A stretch of DNA of 64,000 nt from Mucilaginibacter mallensis (GCF_900105165.1 NZ_LT629740.1:1488001-1552000), one strand, 5' to 3'; counted from the stretch's first letter, positions 35,254 through 45,765 are shown. The notes: generated by a model not told the origin, from the letters alone. Numbers and translations: made by a program.

Positions 35254-36327
35254 TTAATGTGCAAAAGCATTCATGGCTACGGTTGGCTTACCGGTAGCAT
35301 CAAATGCGCCCATGCTATATCCCTGCCAGCTATTATAGGCTTCGGGCTCCCAATAAAACAACCCTAAACCATTACCGCCTGATACTGATTTAACTTTAGC
35401 TATAAGATCGGTTAAAAAAGCATTACAGGTAGTTGGCGCTGTAACATCCATGCCGGCTTCACATATCATTACCTGTTTCCCGTATCTTGAAACCATATCA
35501 TTCATATTAGTTAAACACTCACTGTCAATGGTTGACCAGTTGCTTGTTGTAGGATAAATAGAAAACCCGCAAACATCCCATTTGGCACCATATGTTTTGA
35601 GCCCATCAAATATCCATCGGGTTGTAGTATTGTTGAATCCATTAGCCACATGTACAATAACTTTTGCCGATGGGAATACTGCTTTCACAGCATTATAGCC
35701 ATTTAGCACCATGCTTGCAAAGTTTTGAAAGTTAGTTGCTGATACTGAGGCTCTCCCATCCTGCCACAGCATACCATCACTGGTTTCATTACCTACCTGC
35801 ACCCATGTTGGGGTTATACCATTTGATTTTAACGTATTTAACGCGCTATAAGTGTAGCTATAAACCGTACTTATTAAGGTGCTGGTACTGTAACTTGTCC
35901 AGGCAGCCGGTTTTGTTTGATCACCCGGATCTGCCCAGGTATCGCTATAATGAAAATCGATCAGGATATTCATTCCGGCAGCGGCAGCTCTTTTTGCCTT
36001 TGCCACCACATCCGTTATATTATTCCATCCGGCAGATGGATTTACCCAAACACGTAACCTGATAGAAGTGATACCCAGCCCCTTCAAAATTGTAAAAAGG
36101 TCTTGCTGCGTACCGCTGCTATTATAAAACTTGTAGTTGGATGCTTCCATTTGCGTAACCCAGCTTACATCTGAGCCATATGCAAACGTTGTAGTGGTAG
36201 CTAATGAAGTAGCAGATAGCACCGACTTGGTTTTAGTTGGAGTAACTTGTTTTTGTGTAGCTTCTTTTGTACAACTTAAGCCTAAACAAAGCCATAAAGC
36301 TGATGAAAGAATGATAATTTTTTTCAT
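35254..36327 (-). CDS. GH53 endo-beta-1,4-galactanase lipoprotein (second intact copy)
   Basis: 357 residues with a lipobox (LCLGLSC, Cys19), so probably lipidated and perhaps displayed outside. A Thr/Ser-rich linker (about 28-47) precedes the GH53 barrel: FAYGSDVSWVTQMEAS, SIRLRVWVNPS, ILIDFHYSDTWADPGDQ, WVQVGNETSDGMLWQD (E181, acid/base), FSIYPT and MICEAGMD (E290, nucleophile), ending GAFDATGKPTVAMNAFAH. As a lipoprotein it may make the first cuts in galactan at the cell surface before import by SusC/SusD. It follows the GH53 relic and SusD. Confidence 0.95.
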   Translation of the reverse strand: MKKIIILSSALWLCLGLSCTKEATQKQVTPTKTKSVLSATSLATTTTFAYGSDVSWVTQMEASNYKFYNSSGTQQDLFTILKGLGITSIRLRVWVNPSAGWNNITDVVAKAKRAAAAGMNILIDFHYSDTWADPGDQTKPAAWTSYSTSTLISTVYSYTYSALNTLKSNGITPTWVQVGNETSDGMLWQDGRASVSATNFQNFASMVLNGYNAVKAVFPSAKVIVHVANGFNNTTTRWIFDGLKTYGAKWDVCGFSIYPTTSNWSTIDSECLTNMNDMVSRYGKQVMICEAGMDVTAPTTCNAFLTDLIAKVKSVSGGNGLGLFYWEPEAYNSWQGYSMGAFDATGKPTVAMNAFAH

Positions 36328-36374
36328 AATATTGTTGATTTGGTTAGTAAATTGTGGCTGTTTTGTATTACTGA

Positions 36375-36518
36375 TCAGTTTGCAAAATCATCCAATTCCA
36401 TAGTGGATTTACCTGTATTATCAAAAGCCCCAAGCCCGATGGTTTGGGTACTATCCTCTTTTTTACATCCTATGTTACGAACCAGGATAATGCTTGAAAA
36501 CCGAAATATATTTTTCAC
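36375..36518 (-). pseudogene. Relic of a third GH53 gene: lipoprotein leader joined to the GH53 tail
   Basis: A 47-codon frame from GTG (36516-36518) to TGA (36375-36377) reads as a lipoprotein leader (KNIFRFSSIILVRNIGCKK) followed directly by GLGAFDNTGKSTMELDDFAN. The last 18 residues match the C-terminal end of the neighbouring GH53 (GAFDATGKPTVAMNAFAH) in both sequence and exact stop position. The whole catalytic barrel is missing. An Arg inside the hydrophobic core and the GTG start suggest decay. The simplest reading is an internal deletion of a third GH53 that sat between SusD and the present copy. A functional tiny lipoprotein is less likely. Confidence 0.65.
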
Positions 36519-36576
36519 TATTAGGCTTAATAATCCCGGCATCAGTCAATAGCATGGCTGATGCCGGGGATATGTA

Positions 36577-38082
36577 TTAATAACCAGGTGTTTGAGTTAA
36601 TGTGCCTTTTCCGGCGGCCAGGTTATAGTTTGAAACAGGTTCCAGATAGTTGGTTGGTGTTTTACCCACAGATTGTAATGCCTGGTTGTATTGCCCGTGC
36701 CTTATTAGCTCCATTTTCCGGTCTCCTTCAAAATAAAGATCCCATCCCTCTTCTTTCAATATCCACGCGTCAAACGATGCCTTGTCAGTAATTGCGGCAG
36801 CCGAAACGCCTCCCAACCCACCATGAGCCGCTCTAACCTGATTTACGTAACCGATAGATTCCGAAGTCGGCCCGTTCACCTGATTCTCCGCTTCTGCAAG
36901 CATGAGCATCACATCAGCCAGCCTGGCCTGTGGCAGGTCATTTGCTTGAAATGACCCGCTTGGCCCATCATTATCGGGGTATTTGGCTATTACCGGGCCT
37001 GTTAAGCCACTAGCCTGGTTAACTGTTACGCCTGATCTGTTGGTATAACTTGCTATCAGCAGGGCACGCCTTTTATCAGCAGGATCGAAGGAATTATAAA
37101 ATGTCCAGGTTGCAGCAAAAGGTGCATTACCTGCGTATCCCCATGCATACTGTACCTCGTTGCCAACGTAGTCGCCCGGGTAGGTATAAAAATCATAAGG
37201 ATTAAAACCTGAGGAAACCGGTTTTCCGTCTGATCCCGGCAAGCATATTGCTGCCCACATGGTTTCTGAGTTCTTTTCTGTTGCGGTTGTAAACAAGCTG
37301 GCATAATTATTAACCAATGAGTAGCCCATGCCCATAATTTGTTTACCAACAGGAATCGCGTCGGTAAAATCCTTTTCATTCATGTAAGTGCGCATCAATA
37401 CGGTTAAAGCCAATGCCTTATTAAACCTGCCATAATTTGCTGGCGCCACAGGTAAATTAGCAGCAGCAAAGGTCAGATCGCTCACTATATCGGCCAGGTA
37501 ATCGGCGCGCGACGGGCGGGTAAGATTACTTTCGGCACTTGTTCCCAGTAAAGCAGGATTAATAATAACAGGCACCGGCCCGTATAATTGTAAAAGGTAA
37601 TACATATTCCATCCTCTTGACATCCTGGCTTCGGCAATAAATTCGTCTTTGTCTGCCTGGTCAATGCTTGAGTTTGTGATATCAGCAATTATTTGCGTTA
37701 ACCTGCTGATAAACCTTGTTTTTTCAAAATGGTCATTATTAGCATCAGGCAAGCTAATTAACGGGGTATAATCAGCCTCACTAAATTGTGTAAATATGCC
37801 ACCCCAACCGGTAAAAGTATTCATTTCATCAGTACCGTAGTCAAATTCCATTATTTGGCCATACTGAGCGCTAAACCAGCAAGGTTGATAAGCAGCCCCA
37901 TCCTGGTAGCCCCATTTCGCCTGGAATGGCTCATATGCTTGTATCGTGTAAGCCGTAAAATCAGCAACTGTTTTAGGGAAAGTAGCAGCGTTTAAGCTCC
38001 CATACAGCTGTGGGTCCAGCTTTTTACAGCCACTTATTGCAATAAATGATGTGGCTAATATATATATCAATATTTTTTTCAT
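36577..38082 (-). CDS. SusD/RagB-like lipoprotein of the galactan locus
   Basis: 501 residues with lipobox (FIAISGC, then KK). SusD features: DPQLYGSLNAATFPKTVADF at the start, EARMSRGWNMYYLLQLYGPVPVI, the TPR-like NKALALTVLMRTYMNEKDF, and the C-terminal ARLADVMLMLAEAENQVNG, YVNQVRAAHGG and ILKEEGWDLYFEGDRKMELIRHG. It should bind beta-1,4-galactan fragments at the surface for the SusC partner 30 bases upstream. The substrate follows from the GH53/GH2 neighbours. Confidence 0.95.
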   Translation of the reverse strand: MKKILIYILATSFIAISGCKKLDPQLYGSLNAATFPKTVADFTAYTIQAYEPFQAKWGYQDGAAYQPCWFSAQYGQIMEFDYGTDEMNTFTGWGGIFTQFSEADYTPLISLPDANNDHFEKTRFISRLTQIIADITNSSIDQADKDEFIAEARMSRGWNMYYLLQLYGPVPVIINPALLGTSAESNLTRPSRADYLADIVSDLTFAAANLPVAPANYGRFNKALALTVLMRTYMNEKDFTDAIPVGKQIMGMGYSLVNNYASLFTTATEKNSETMWAAICLPGSDGKPVSSGFNPYDFYTYPGDYVGNEVQYAWGYAGNAPFAATWTFYNSFDPADKRRALLIASYTNRSGVTVNQASGLTGPVIAKYPDNDGPSGSFQANDLPQARLADVMLMLAEAENQVNGPTSESIGYVNQVRAAHGGLGGVSAAAITDKASFDAWILKEEGWDLYFEGDRKMELIRHGQYNQALQSVGKTPTNYLEPVSNYNLAAGKGTLTQTPGY

Positions 38083-38112
38083 GATTCTAATTTTTTAATT
38101 TACATCAAATGG

Positions 38113-41100
38113 TTAAAAAGATGCTCTAAGGCCAACTGACAGGGTTCTGGTTGGCGGATAAGGGGCATAACCACCTTTTACAGTCTGGTAAGTCACTTCA
38201 GGGTCCGCGCCTTTATAATTGGTTATGATAAACAGATTCTGTGCATCAACAAATACCCGTACAGATTTCGCAAACCGGTTTATAGCAGACGAATTGAAGG
38301 TATACCCAAACGATAAATTACGCAGGCGAACAAAATCAGTACTGGTGAGATTAATATCAGATGGTACCAGCAGGCCCACGGCGCTTTCAACATAATTTAC
38401 ACTCGGCCTTGTTCCACCAGGATTGGTTGAGCTGTATACATTAAAGGCTTGTGTAGTTCCATTCTGGCTACCCGAAGCAATTGCATTAGGATCGCCCCAG
38501 GCATTGTTTAAATTAGTAGCGTGGCCACCAAACTGACCGTAAAAGAATACGGTTAAATCAAATTGCTTATATCTGAAATTATTACCAAAACCAAGTGTGA
38601 ACTTAGGATCGGGATTCAGTTTATAAACGTCACGATAATCTAATTTGCCATCATGGTTTTTATCAACAAAAATTGGAGATCCCGGTAAATTAGCGCCACC
38701 GGTTGTTGGCTGGGACGCAGGTACCGCCTGGCCCGGTTTTAATAAACCGTCGGTCTTAAAATAATAATATTCATCCACCGGATCGTTTACACTTTGATAG
38801 GCCTGCAAAACAGTAAAAGGAAACTGGGTATCCCATTTGAATAAATAATGAGATGCATTGATAACAGTGCTCCAGTCAAAATCTTTTGTTGTGATGTTAT
38901 GTGACATTAGCGAGATATCGTACCCCTGCCTGATCTGGTGCGCGCCATTGATGGTTTGGGTAAAAAACTCTGACAAAGGCGCTGTTGGTGCTGTTGTGCT
39001 TAGTAAATTGGTGATATCATCCCTAAATACGTCAACAGAACCTGTTATCTGGTCTTTAAATAGTCCGAAATCAAGGCCAATATTTTTATTAATTGTTTTT
39101 TGCCAGGTTAAATCGGGATTATCTACTGCATACCTCGATATCGTAACATATTCTGATCCTCCATCCAGGTACACATTATCCGAGTTTGGAGAATACCCGC
39201 CGTATGCCGCCGATCCTATAGTTTGGCCGGTTACACCAATGCTGGCGCGAAGCTTTAAAAGATCAACAAAAGTTATATTTTTGAAGAATGATTCATCATT
39301 AATTTTCCATCCCAATGATACAGCCGGGAACAACGCATATTTATTATTAGGGAAGAATAAGCTGTAACCGTCATCACGCAAAGAAGCGGAGATGATATAC
39401 CTATCAAGAAAATTGAATGTGCCCCTGCCAAAATAGGACCGCGTAGTATTTGCTGTTTGGTTTGATGTAATGGCTATATTTCCGGTTTCGGCGCCAAGAT
39501 TGGTTGTGGTAAGCCCATCTTCTGCACCGGTTCCCTGTGAGTTAAAGGAACTATATTTACTGATATACTGGCCTGCACCACCTACCAGATCAATATTCAG
39601 AAATTTCGCTATTTTCTTTTTATAGCTTAACGATGCTTCTAAAGTTTGGTTATCACGATCATTATTATTTATTGAAGCCCTTGACAGGAATTGCTGATAA
39701 AAAAACACGCTACCTGGAACAAAAAAATTACGTGTTGCAGTTTCATAGTTATCACCGAATAATAACCTGCCGGTTAAGGCGTCCGGTATCAGGTTAAAAT
39801 CTGCGGATATATTGGTATTTAAAGAATGATAGTGCGTATGATCCTGCACCTGCAGCAGCCCAACCGGGTTTGAAGTAGTGCCAAATTGAGAAAGTACACC
39901 ATTTGTATAAACAGGTATGTTTGCCGGGAAAGCTAAAGCAGCCTGAACAATACCAAATCCCTGACTGCCTGACCCATCATTCTGGCCACCCGATGAAGAG
40001 TTTTGATAATCATTCTGGCTGCCTGTAAAGTTTGTATTTAAAGTAACAAATTTTGCCAGCTTGAATGATAGGTTAACCCTGCCGGTATATTTTGTTAAGG
40101 CTGAACCCTGAACGGTACCTAACTGATTAAAGTAACCGCCTGAAAAATAGTAAGTGGTTTTATCCGTTCCGCCGCTAACACTCAGGTTATCATTGTCAAT
40201 ATACCCGGTTCTAAAGATTTGATCGAGCCAGTTAGTACCAACACCTGCACTTGCTATCTGATCTGCCGAATATTTTGGTGTTGGCAATCCCGATGGTGCA
40301 TTTGATCCATAAGGTTCCATTAAATGGGCACCTAAATACTGGTCGGTTTGAAAAGTATTAAAAAGCGTCTCATATTGCGTAGCATTTAAAGGCTTTAAAT
40401 AGCCTGTATTACTTACAACAGAGTGGCTGCCATCAAAAGTTACATTTATTTTGCCGGCTTTACCTTTTTTGGTAGTAATTAAAATAACGCCATTGGCTGC
40501 GTTAACACCATATATAGCCGCGCTCGCATCTTTTAAAACCTCTACGGATTCAATATCAGACGGGTTTAAACCGGCTAATGCGCCGCGCGAAACACCATTT
40601 GTACCTGCATCTATACTGCCGCCGCTCGGTTCAAGCCCGTCATTTGGGAATATAACGCCATCTACTACGATCAAAGGGGCGCCGCGACCGCGTATGGAAA
40701 GGTTAATGGCCCCACCAGGTTGTGTGCTCGACTGCTGAACGTCTAAACCGGCCGCTCTGCCAAAGAGCAACTCCTCCACGGAGTTATTTGCATCCTTCGG
40801 AATAGATTTAGGATCAACTTTAACAACCGCTGTTGTAAGATTTGCCCTTGTAGATGTTCCGTAACCTATAACCACCACTTCGTTCAGGCCATTTTGTTTG
40901 GTTGCCAGTGATACGTTTAGCGAAGCGCCTGTTACTGTCGCCTGGATACTTTCATATCCTACTGCACTAAAAATAATCACAGTGCCCTTTGCCGCGTGTA
41001 TGGTGTATTTACCTGTGCGGTCGGATGCCACTCCATTCGGGGTGTTTTTTATTTTAATGGTTGCACCCGGAATAACAGTTCCATCATCCTTGGAACTAAC

Positions 41101-41220
41101 AGTACCCGAAACAGTTATTGTTTCCTGACCATGTACCTTCAAAGAAAGGAGTCCGGTTACAAGAAAGATCAAAAACATGAATCTTCTCCAGAAATGAAAA
41201 GTAAAAGTAAAGTTTCGCAT
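38113..41220 (-). CDS. SusC-like TonB-dependent transporter of the galactan locus
   Basis: 1035 residues. Signal peptide (MFLIFLVTGLLSLKVHGQ), carboxypeptidase-regulatory domain (VSGTVSSKDDGTVIPGATI, FSAVGYESI), NEVVVIGYGTSTRANLTTAV, a plug with FGRAAGLDVQQSSTQPGG, LSIRGRGAPLIVVDGVIF, DIESVEVLKDASAAIYGVNA and NGVILITTKKGK, and a barrel ending SVGLRASF. It imports galactan oligosaccharides together with SusD. It is first in the operon SusC, SusD, GH53 relic, GH53, GH53, GH2, and divergent from the hybrid sensor that should switch it on. Confidence 0.96.
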   Translation of the reverse strand: MRNFTFTFHFWRRFMFLIFLVTGLLSLKVHGQETITVSGTVSSKDDGTVIPGATIKIKNTPNGVASDRTGKYTIHAAKGTVIIFSAVGYESIQATVTGASLNVSLATKQNGLNEVVVIGYGTSTRANLTTAVVKVDPKSIPKDANNSVEELLFGRAAGLDVQQSSTQPGGAINLSIRGRGAPLIVVDGVIFPNDGLEPSGGSIDAGTNGVSRGALAGLNPSDIESVEVLKDASAAIYGVNAANGVILITTKKGKAGKINVTFDGSHSVVSNTGYLKPLNATQYETLFNTFQTDQYLGAHLMEPYGSNAPSGLPTPKYSADQIASAGVGTNWLDQIFRTGYIDNDNLSVSGGTDKTTYYFSGGYFNQLGTVQGSALTKYTGRVNLSFKLAKFVTLNTNFTGSQNDYQNSSSGGQNDGSGSQGFGIVQAALAFPANIPVYTNGVLSQFGTTSNPVGLLQVQDHTHYHSLNTNISADFNLIPDALTGRLLFGDNYETATRNFFVPGSVFFYQQFLSRASINNNDRDNQTLEASLSYKKKIAKFLNIDLVGGAGQYISKYSSFNSQGTGAEDGLTTTNLGAETGNIAITSNQTANTTRSYFGRGTFNFLDRYIISASLRDDGYSLFFPNNKYALFPAVSLGWKINDESFFKNITFVDLLKLRASIGVTGQTIGSAAYGGYSPNSDNVYLDGGSEYVTISRYAVDNPDLTWQKTINKNIGLDFGLFKDQITGSVDVFRDDITNLLSTTAPTAPLSEFFTQTINGAHQIRQGYDISLMSHNITTKDFDWSTVINASHYLFKWDTQFPFTVLQAYQSVNDPVDEYYYFKTDGLLKPGQAVPASQPTTGGANLPGSPIFVDKNHDGKLDYRDVYKLNPDPKFTLGFGNNFRYKQFDLTVFFYGQFGGHATNLNNAWGDPNAIASGSQNGTTQAFNVYSSTNPGGTRPSVNYVESAVGLLVPSDINLTSTDFVRLRNLSFGYTFNSSAINRFAKSVRVFVDAQNLFIITNYKGADPEVTYQTVKGGYAPYPPTRTLSVGLRASF

Positions 41221-41540
41221 AATTCATCGATTAATGGTTTAAATAATTTAATTGGTTTATAAAATGGCGCCATTTTGCTGAGGACAAAGTGGCAACTCTA
41301 TTAACAGTTATTTATATTTGAGGAATCAAATGTAAAATGTACAGTTAATTAGGCTTGGACAAATAACTGACAATTTCAACGTAATCGAATTGTTCAATTA
41401 GTCAAATATTTAGTCCGATTAGTCATTTTATCATTTTGCTATCCTGCTATAACCTATTGTTAAGTAAGGATTTATAAATTAGCCAGTAGTGGAGGTTTAA
41501 AGAACTTTCAAAAACCGATTATTCAACCTACAACCAAAAA
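41221..41540. promoter_or_regulatory. Divergent control region between galactan SusC and hybrid sensor
   Basis: 320 bases, no gene. It holds a perfect 16-base palindrome AAAATGGCGCCATTTT (41261-41276), a plus-strand TATATTTG (41313-41320) and a minus-strand TACATTTG (41334-41327), both matching the Bacteroidota -7 consensus TAnnTTTG and facing each other. No well-spaced -33 TTG is seen for either. TGGCAACTCT lies at 41290-41299. Confidence 0.4.
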
Positions 41541-44500
41541 ATGGTTTATAAATATTTTAGCAATTATTACTGCAGCGCATTTAGGAGATTATCCTTATGT
41601 GTGATTTTCATACTTATTTGTTTTAAAATAATGGCTCCATCAGTATTGATGGCTCAAAATCTGAACTTAAAATTTAAACATATTACCACCACAGATGGCC
41701 TGTCGGGAAATACAATAGAAAGCATTTTTCAGGATAGCAGAGGCTATATCTGGTTTGGTACAAGGGATGGATTAAACCAGTACGATGGTTATAATATTAA
41801 GATATTTAGAAACAACGGAAATAATACAAAAAGCATAAGCGATAATTATATTAAATGTATTAGTGAGGATGCACAGCACAATATATGGATAGGCACTTTA
41901 AACGGACTGAATAAATTTGATCCTTATAAAAACACGTTTACAACCTATAAACATGATCCTTCAAATAAAAACAGCCTGTCGGGCAGCGAAATAAATTGTT
42001 TATATGGAGATAAAGAAGGGAAACTATGGGTTGGAACAACTACTGGCGGGCTTAATTATTATGACACTAAGCATGGTGTATTTAAACAGCTTCAATACCA
42101 AAAAGGCTATCCGCCAAACCTCCTGAATAATGAAATAAATGATTTGTATGAAGATGGCAATGCAAACCTCTGGATTGGAACAGATAAAGGAATATGCTTT
42201 TACAACCAAAAAACCGGGGCCTTTGTAAATACTTTTAAACTGGCAGGTAATCCTGATTATCATCTCAACTATTCTATAACTAAAATACAGGGCGATAAAC
42301 AAGGCAACATTTGGTTTGGAACCCTTGATGATGGCATCATTGTAATTAATCTGGCCAGGAATACTATTAAACAATTCCATCATAATGATAAAGAACCTTT
42401 TAGCCTGAGCACTGATCAGGTAAGAAGTTTATTTATTGATAAGCAGGACAAGATATGGACTGGCGGCATTAATGGAAGTCTTGATTTGTTTAACCCAAAC
42501 ACAAATAACTTTATCCATTGTAAAAATGTACCAGGCAATCCACTCAGTTTATCTCAAAAAACCATATCAGCTATTTTCGAAGACGATCAAAATAATCTTT
42601 GGATAGGTACACATCGCGGTGGGGTTAACTTTTATGCCCCATTAGCCGATAAATTTAAATTGGTACAACAACAGTCTGATATCAATAGCTTAAGTTATAA
42701 TGATGTTAAAGCATTTTTTCAGGATCATTTAAATAATATATGGGTAGGTACGGATGGGGGTGGATTAAATTTATATAATACTACAAATAATACCTTTCAG
42801 CATTTTAAATATAATGTTTATGATACCAAAAGCATTAGTTCTGATGCTATTTTAAGTATTAATGAAGATCATTATAACAATTTGTGGATAGGAACCTGGG
42901 GTGGAGGTTTAGACCTGATGAATAGAGCTAACAATACCTTTGTTCATTTTGTAAATAATCCAGCCGATAAAAATTCCATCAGTTCAAACTATGTGCAAGC
43001 AACATTAAACGATAGTGAAGGGGATTTTTGGGTGGGAACTTATTATGGCGGGCTCAATCTTCTCGACCTTAAAACCAATCATTTTAGGCGAATAACCAGC
43101 GATTTACGGCAGGAAACCAGCATATTCGGAAATAACATTGTCGCCTTAAATGAAGATGAGGACAAGAACGTATGGATAGGCACTGATGATGGCGGACTCA
43201 ATTGCTATAATCTGATCAAAAAGAAATTCAAACATTATTTTATTAATAGCGAACAAACACCTGATATCAGAACTATTTTTACGGATAGCAAAGGACGGGT
43301 TTGGGTGGGCCAGGCCGGTTTATACCTCTTTAATAAATATGCCAACCGGTTTGATTTGTTTACGAATAAAGGTGGCTTATCATCGGAGTTTATTAAAGGA
43401 ATTACTGAAGATAAAGAAGGTAATTTATGGATATCTACCTCAAACGGCCTGACAAGATTAAACCCAGATAATCATTCATTAAAAAAATACAATATCGCCG
43501 ATGGTTTGCAGGGGCTTGAGTTTGAAGCCGGATCATATATGCAAACAAAAGATGGCGAAATGTATTTTGGCGGCATTAATGGCTTTAATAAATTTTATCC
43601 GCAGGATATAAAAATAAATCAATTTATAGCCCCGGTTTATATAACAAGCTTTCAAATATTTAACCAAACTATACAACCTGGTCAGGAAAACTCTCCTTTG
43701 CAAAAGGATATTAGTTTCACCCGCCATATTATTTTAAACTACCAGCAGTCTTCAATTTCGTTTGAGTTTGCCCTGCTAAATTATACAGCACCGGAGAATA
43801 ACCAATATGCCTATAAATTAGATGGCTTTGATAAAGCGTGGCATTATAACAGCACAGAACGTAATGCTAATTATACTAACCTTGACCCCGGCCATTATAC
43901 ATTTTACGTAAAAGCTGCCAACAACGATGGCGTATGGAATAATAAATTCACTTCCGTTGCCATTGATATACTTCCGCCATTTTGGGAAACATGGTGGTTT
44001 AAACTCCTGATACTGATATTGTTTTCTACCTCGGCTTATTTTTTACTATTGTTTAAAAAGAATCTTGATCTTAAAAAAATAGATGAAAAAAAGCGGGAGG
44101 AAATGCACAACATACAGCTGCAGTTTTTTACCAATATTTCTCACGAATTCAGAACGCCGCTCAGTCTTATTTTAGGCCCCGTTGAAAAAATGATGAAAGA
44201 AGACGATCGTTTAACATTTCATCAATATTATGATACTATACACCGTAATGCTAACAGGTTATTATTATTAATTAATGAGCTGATGGATTTTAGAAAGGCA
44301 GAAACGGGAGCGTTACGACTAAAAGTTATGCCCGGGAACTTAAATATATTTATTGCTGAAATAGCAGAAGACTTTAAAAGTCTGGCTTTACAAAAGCAGA
44401 TAAATTTATATTTAAAAATAGATCAGGATTTGGGTGAGACCTGGTTTGATCGCCAGGTTATAGAAAAAATAATATTGAATTTGATGGACAACGCCTTTAA

Positions 44501-45749
44501 GTACACCAAAAATGGCGGAAACATCACTATTGAACTTTATGAAAATGAACCAGACTTTATCTCGGTATATGAACATCAAATTGCTGTTAATGCTAATTTC
44601 AAGGGTAAAAAGTATGCTTTTATACGTGTTTCTGATAACGGTATAGGAATATCAAATGACTCTATACAACATTTATTTGAACGCTATTACAGAATTACAG
44701 ATGCACATATGGGGTCGGGCGTAGGATTAGCTTTTGTAAAAAGCCTTACACTCCTACATAAAGGAAGTATATATGTTAATAGTGAAAAAAATGTGGGCAG
44801 CGATTTTGTTGTTATGTTTCCGGTTGATAAAACCGACTATTCAACTAATGAAACATGGGTTTCAAAATCAGTAAACAGGGCTATCCAATTAGAAAGCCTA
44901 AGTGCATCTGTTTATCAAAATGAAAATAAAGAATTGCAGGAGTTAAGTAAACCCGCTATTACAAAAACCAACAACCAAACGTATAAAATTCTTATTGTTG
45001 ATGACAACGATGAACTCCGAAACTTTATTCGTCATAGTTTAGCCGAATTTTATCAAATAATTGAGGCTGGCGATGGCATTGCAGCTTTGGCCATAGCTAA
45101 AGCCGAATTGCCTGATCTGATCATTAGCGATTTAATGATGCCCAGAATGAATGGCATTGACTTTTGCAAAGAGTTAAAAAAGGATAAAAAAACAAACCAG
45201 ATTCCGTTTATCATACTTTCAGCAAAAGATGCGATTGAGTCAAAAATAGAGGGGGCCGATTCGGGGGCCGACCTGTATTTCCCAAAGCCGGTAAGCATTC
45301 ACCTGTTGCTGCTTTCTATCAGAAACATTTTTGAGCAGCGAAGCATATTAAAGGAACGCTACCTGAAAAATTATTTTTTAGAAGCACAGGAAATTGCAGA
45401 TTCAGAGAATGACAAGGATTTTTTAGATCAATTAATAAACCTTATTGAATTACAGCTTAGTAATTCAGATTTAGATGTAGATTATATATGTAAAGAGATG
45501 GGCATGAGTAAAACGAAATTATACAACAAAATAAAGGGCATCACCGGTTATTCAATTGGTGAATTTGTACGGTCGTTCAGATTAAAAAAGGCTGCTAATA
45601 TTATCACCCATGAAGATGTTTTACTAACTGATGTAATGTACCGGGTAGGGATACAAACACAATCGTATTTTACTAAAGCCTTTAAAAAGGAATTCGGTAA
45701 AACACCCTCGCAGTTTTCGCAGGATATTAAGAATCAGAAAGAGAGTTAG
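41541..45749 (+). CDS. Hybrid two-component system regulator (HTCS) of the galactan locus
   Basis: 1402 residues combining sensor, kinase, receiver and DNA-binding parts. Signal/anchor at about 14-38, two seven-bladed Reg_prop propellers (about 45-680; repeated IWIGT, GLWIGTDKG and ISSNYVQATL-type blades), a Y_Y_Y domain (about 720-800, YAYKLDGFDKAWHY), a transmembrane helix near 818-842, the dimerisation/phosphoacceptor helix with SHEFRTPLSLILGP (His near 868), HATPase with NLMDNAFKYTKNGG, DNGIGIS and GSGVGLAFVKSL, a receiver (about 1150-1265; VDDNDE, phosphoacceptor in ISDLMMP, PKPV), and a C-terminal AraC-type HTH (about 1300-1395). It senses galactan fragments in the periplasm and activates the divergent SusC operon; the ligand follows from context. 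Confidence 0.95.
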   Translation: MVYKYFSNYYCSAFRRLSLCVIFILICFKIMAPSVLMAQNLNLKFKHITTTDGLSGNTIESIFQDSRGYIWFGTRDGLNQYDGYNIKIFRNNGNNTKSISDNYIKCISEDAQHNIWIGTLNGLNKFDPYKNTFTTYKHDPSNKNSLSGSEINCLYGDKEGKLWVGTTTGGLNYYDTKHGVFKQLQYQKGYPPNLLNNEINDLYEDGNANLWIGTDKGICFYNQKTGAFVNTFKLAGNPDYHLNYSITKIQGDKQGNIWFGTLDDGIIVINLARNTIKQFHHNDKEPFSLSTDQVRSLFIDKQDKIWTGGINGSLDLFNPNTNNFIHCKNVPGNPLSLSQKTISAIFEDDQNNLWIGTHRGGVNFYAPLADKFKLVQQQSDINSLSYNDVKAFFQDHLNNIWVGTDGGGLNLYNTTNNTFQHFKYNVYDTKSISSDAILSINEDHYNNLWIGTWGGGLDLMNRANNTFVHFVNNPADKNSISSNYVQATLNDSEGDFWVGTYYGGLNLLDLKTNHFRRITSDLRQETSIFGNNIVALNEDEDKNVWIGTDDGGLNCYNLIKKKFKHYFINSEQTPDIRTIFTDSKGRVWVGQAGLYLFNKYANRFDLFTNKGGLSSEFIKGITEDKEGNLWISTSNGLTRLNPDNHSLKKYNIADGLQGLEFEAGSYMQTKDGEMYFGGINGFNKFYPQDIKINQFIAPVYITSFQIFNQTIQPGQENSPLQKDISFTRHIILNYQQSSISFEFALLNYTAPENNQYAYKLDGFDKAWHYNSTERNANYTNLDPGHYTFYVKAANNDGVWNNKFTSVAIDILPPFWETWWFKLLILILFSTSAYFLLLFKKNLDLKKIDEKKREEMHNIQLQFFTNISHEFRTPLSLILGPVEKMMKEDDRLTFHQYYDTIHRNANRLLLLINELMDFRKAETGALRLKVMPGNLNIFIAEIAEDFKSLALQKQINLYLKIDQDLGETWFDRQVIEKIILNLMDNAFKYTKNGGNITIELYENEPDFISVYEHQIAVNANFKGKKYAFIRVSDNGIGISNDSIQHLFERYYRITDAHMGSGVGLAFVKSLTLLHKGSIYVNSEKNVGSDFVVMFPVDKTDYSTNETWVSKSVNRAIQLESLSASVYQNENKELQELSKPAITKTNNQTYKILIVDDNDELRNFIRHSLAEFYQIIEAGDGIAALAIAKAELPDLIISDLMMPRMNGIDFCKELKKDKKTNQIPFIILSAKDAIESKIEGADSGADLYFPKPVSIHLLLLSIRNIFEQRSILKERYLKNYFLEAQEIADSENDKDFLDQLINLIELQLSNSDLDVDYICKEMGMSKTKLYNKIKGITGYSIGEFVRSFRLKKAANIITHEDVLLTDVMYRVGIQTQSYFTKAFKKEFGKTPSQFSQDIKNQKES

Positions 45750-45765
45750 TAACCGATAGCCATAT

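Noticed and set aside
38858..39367. 169-codon plus-strand frame inside the galactan SusC gene
   Set aside because: Fully antisense to a well-supported SusC barrel region, no signal or family match; a shadow frame.
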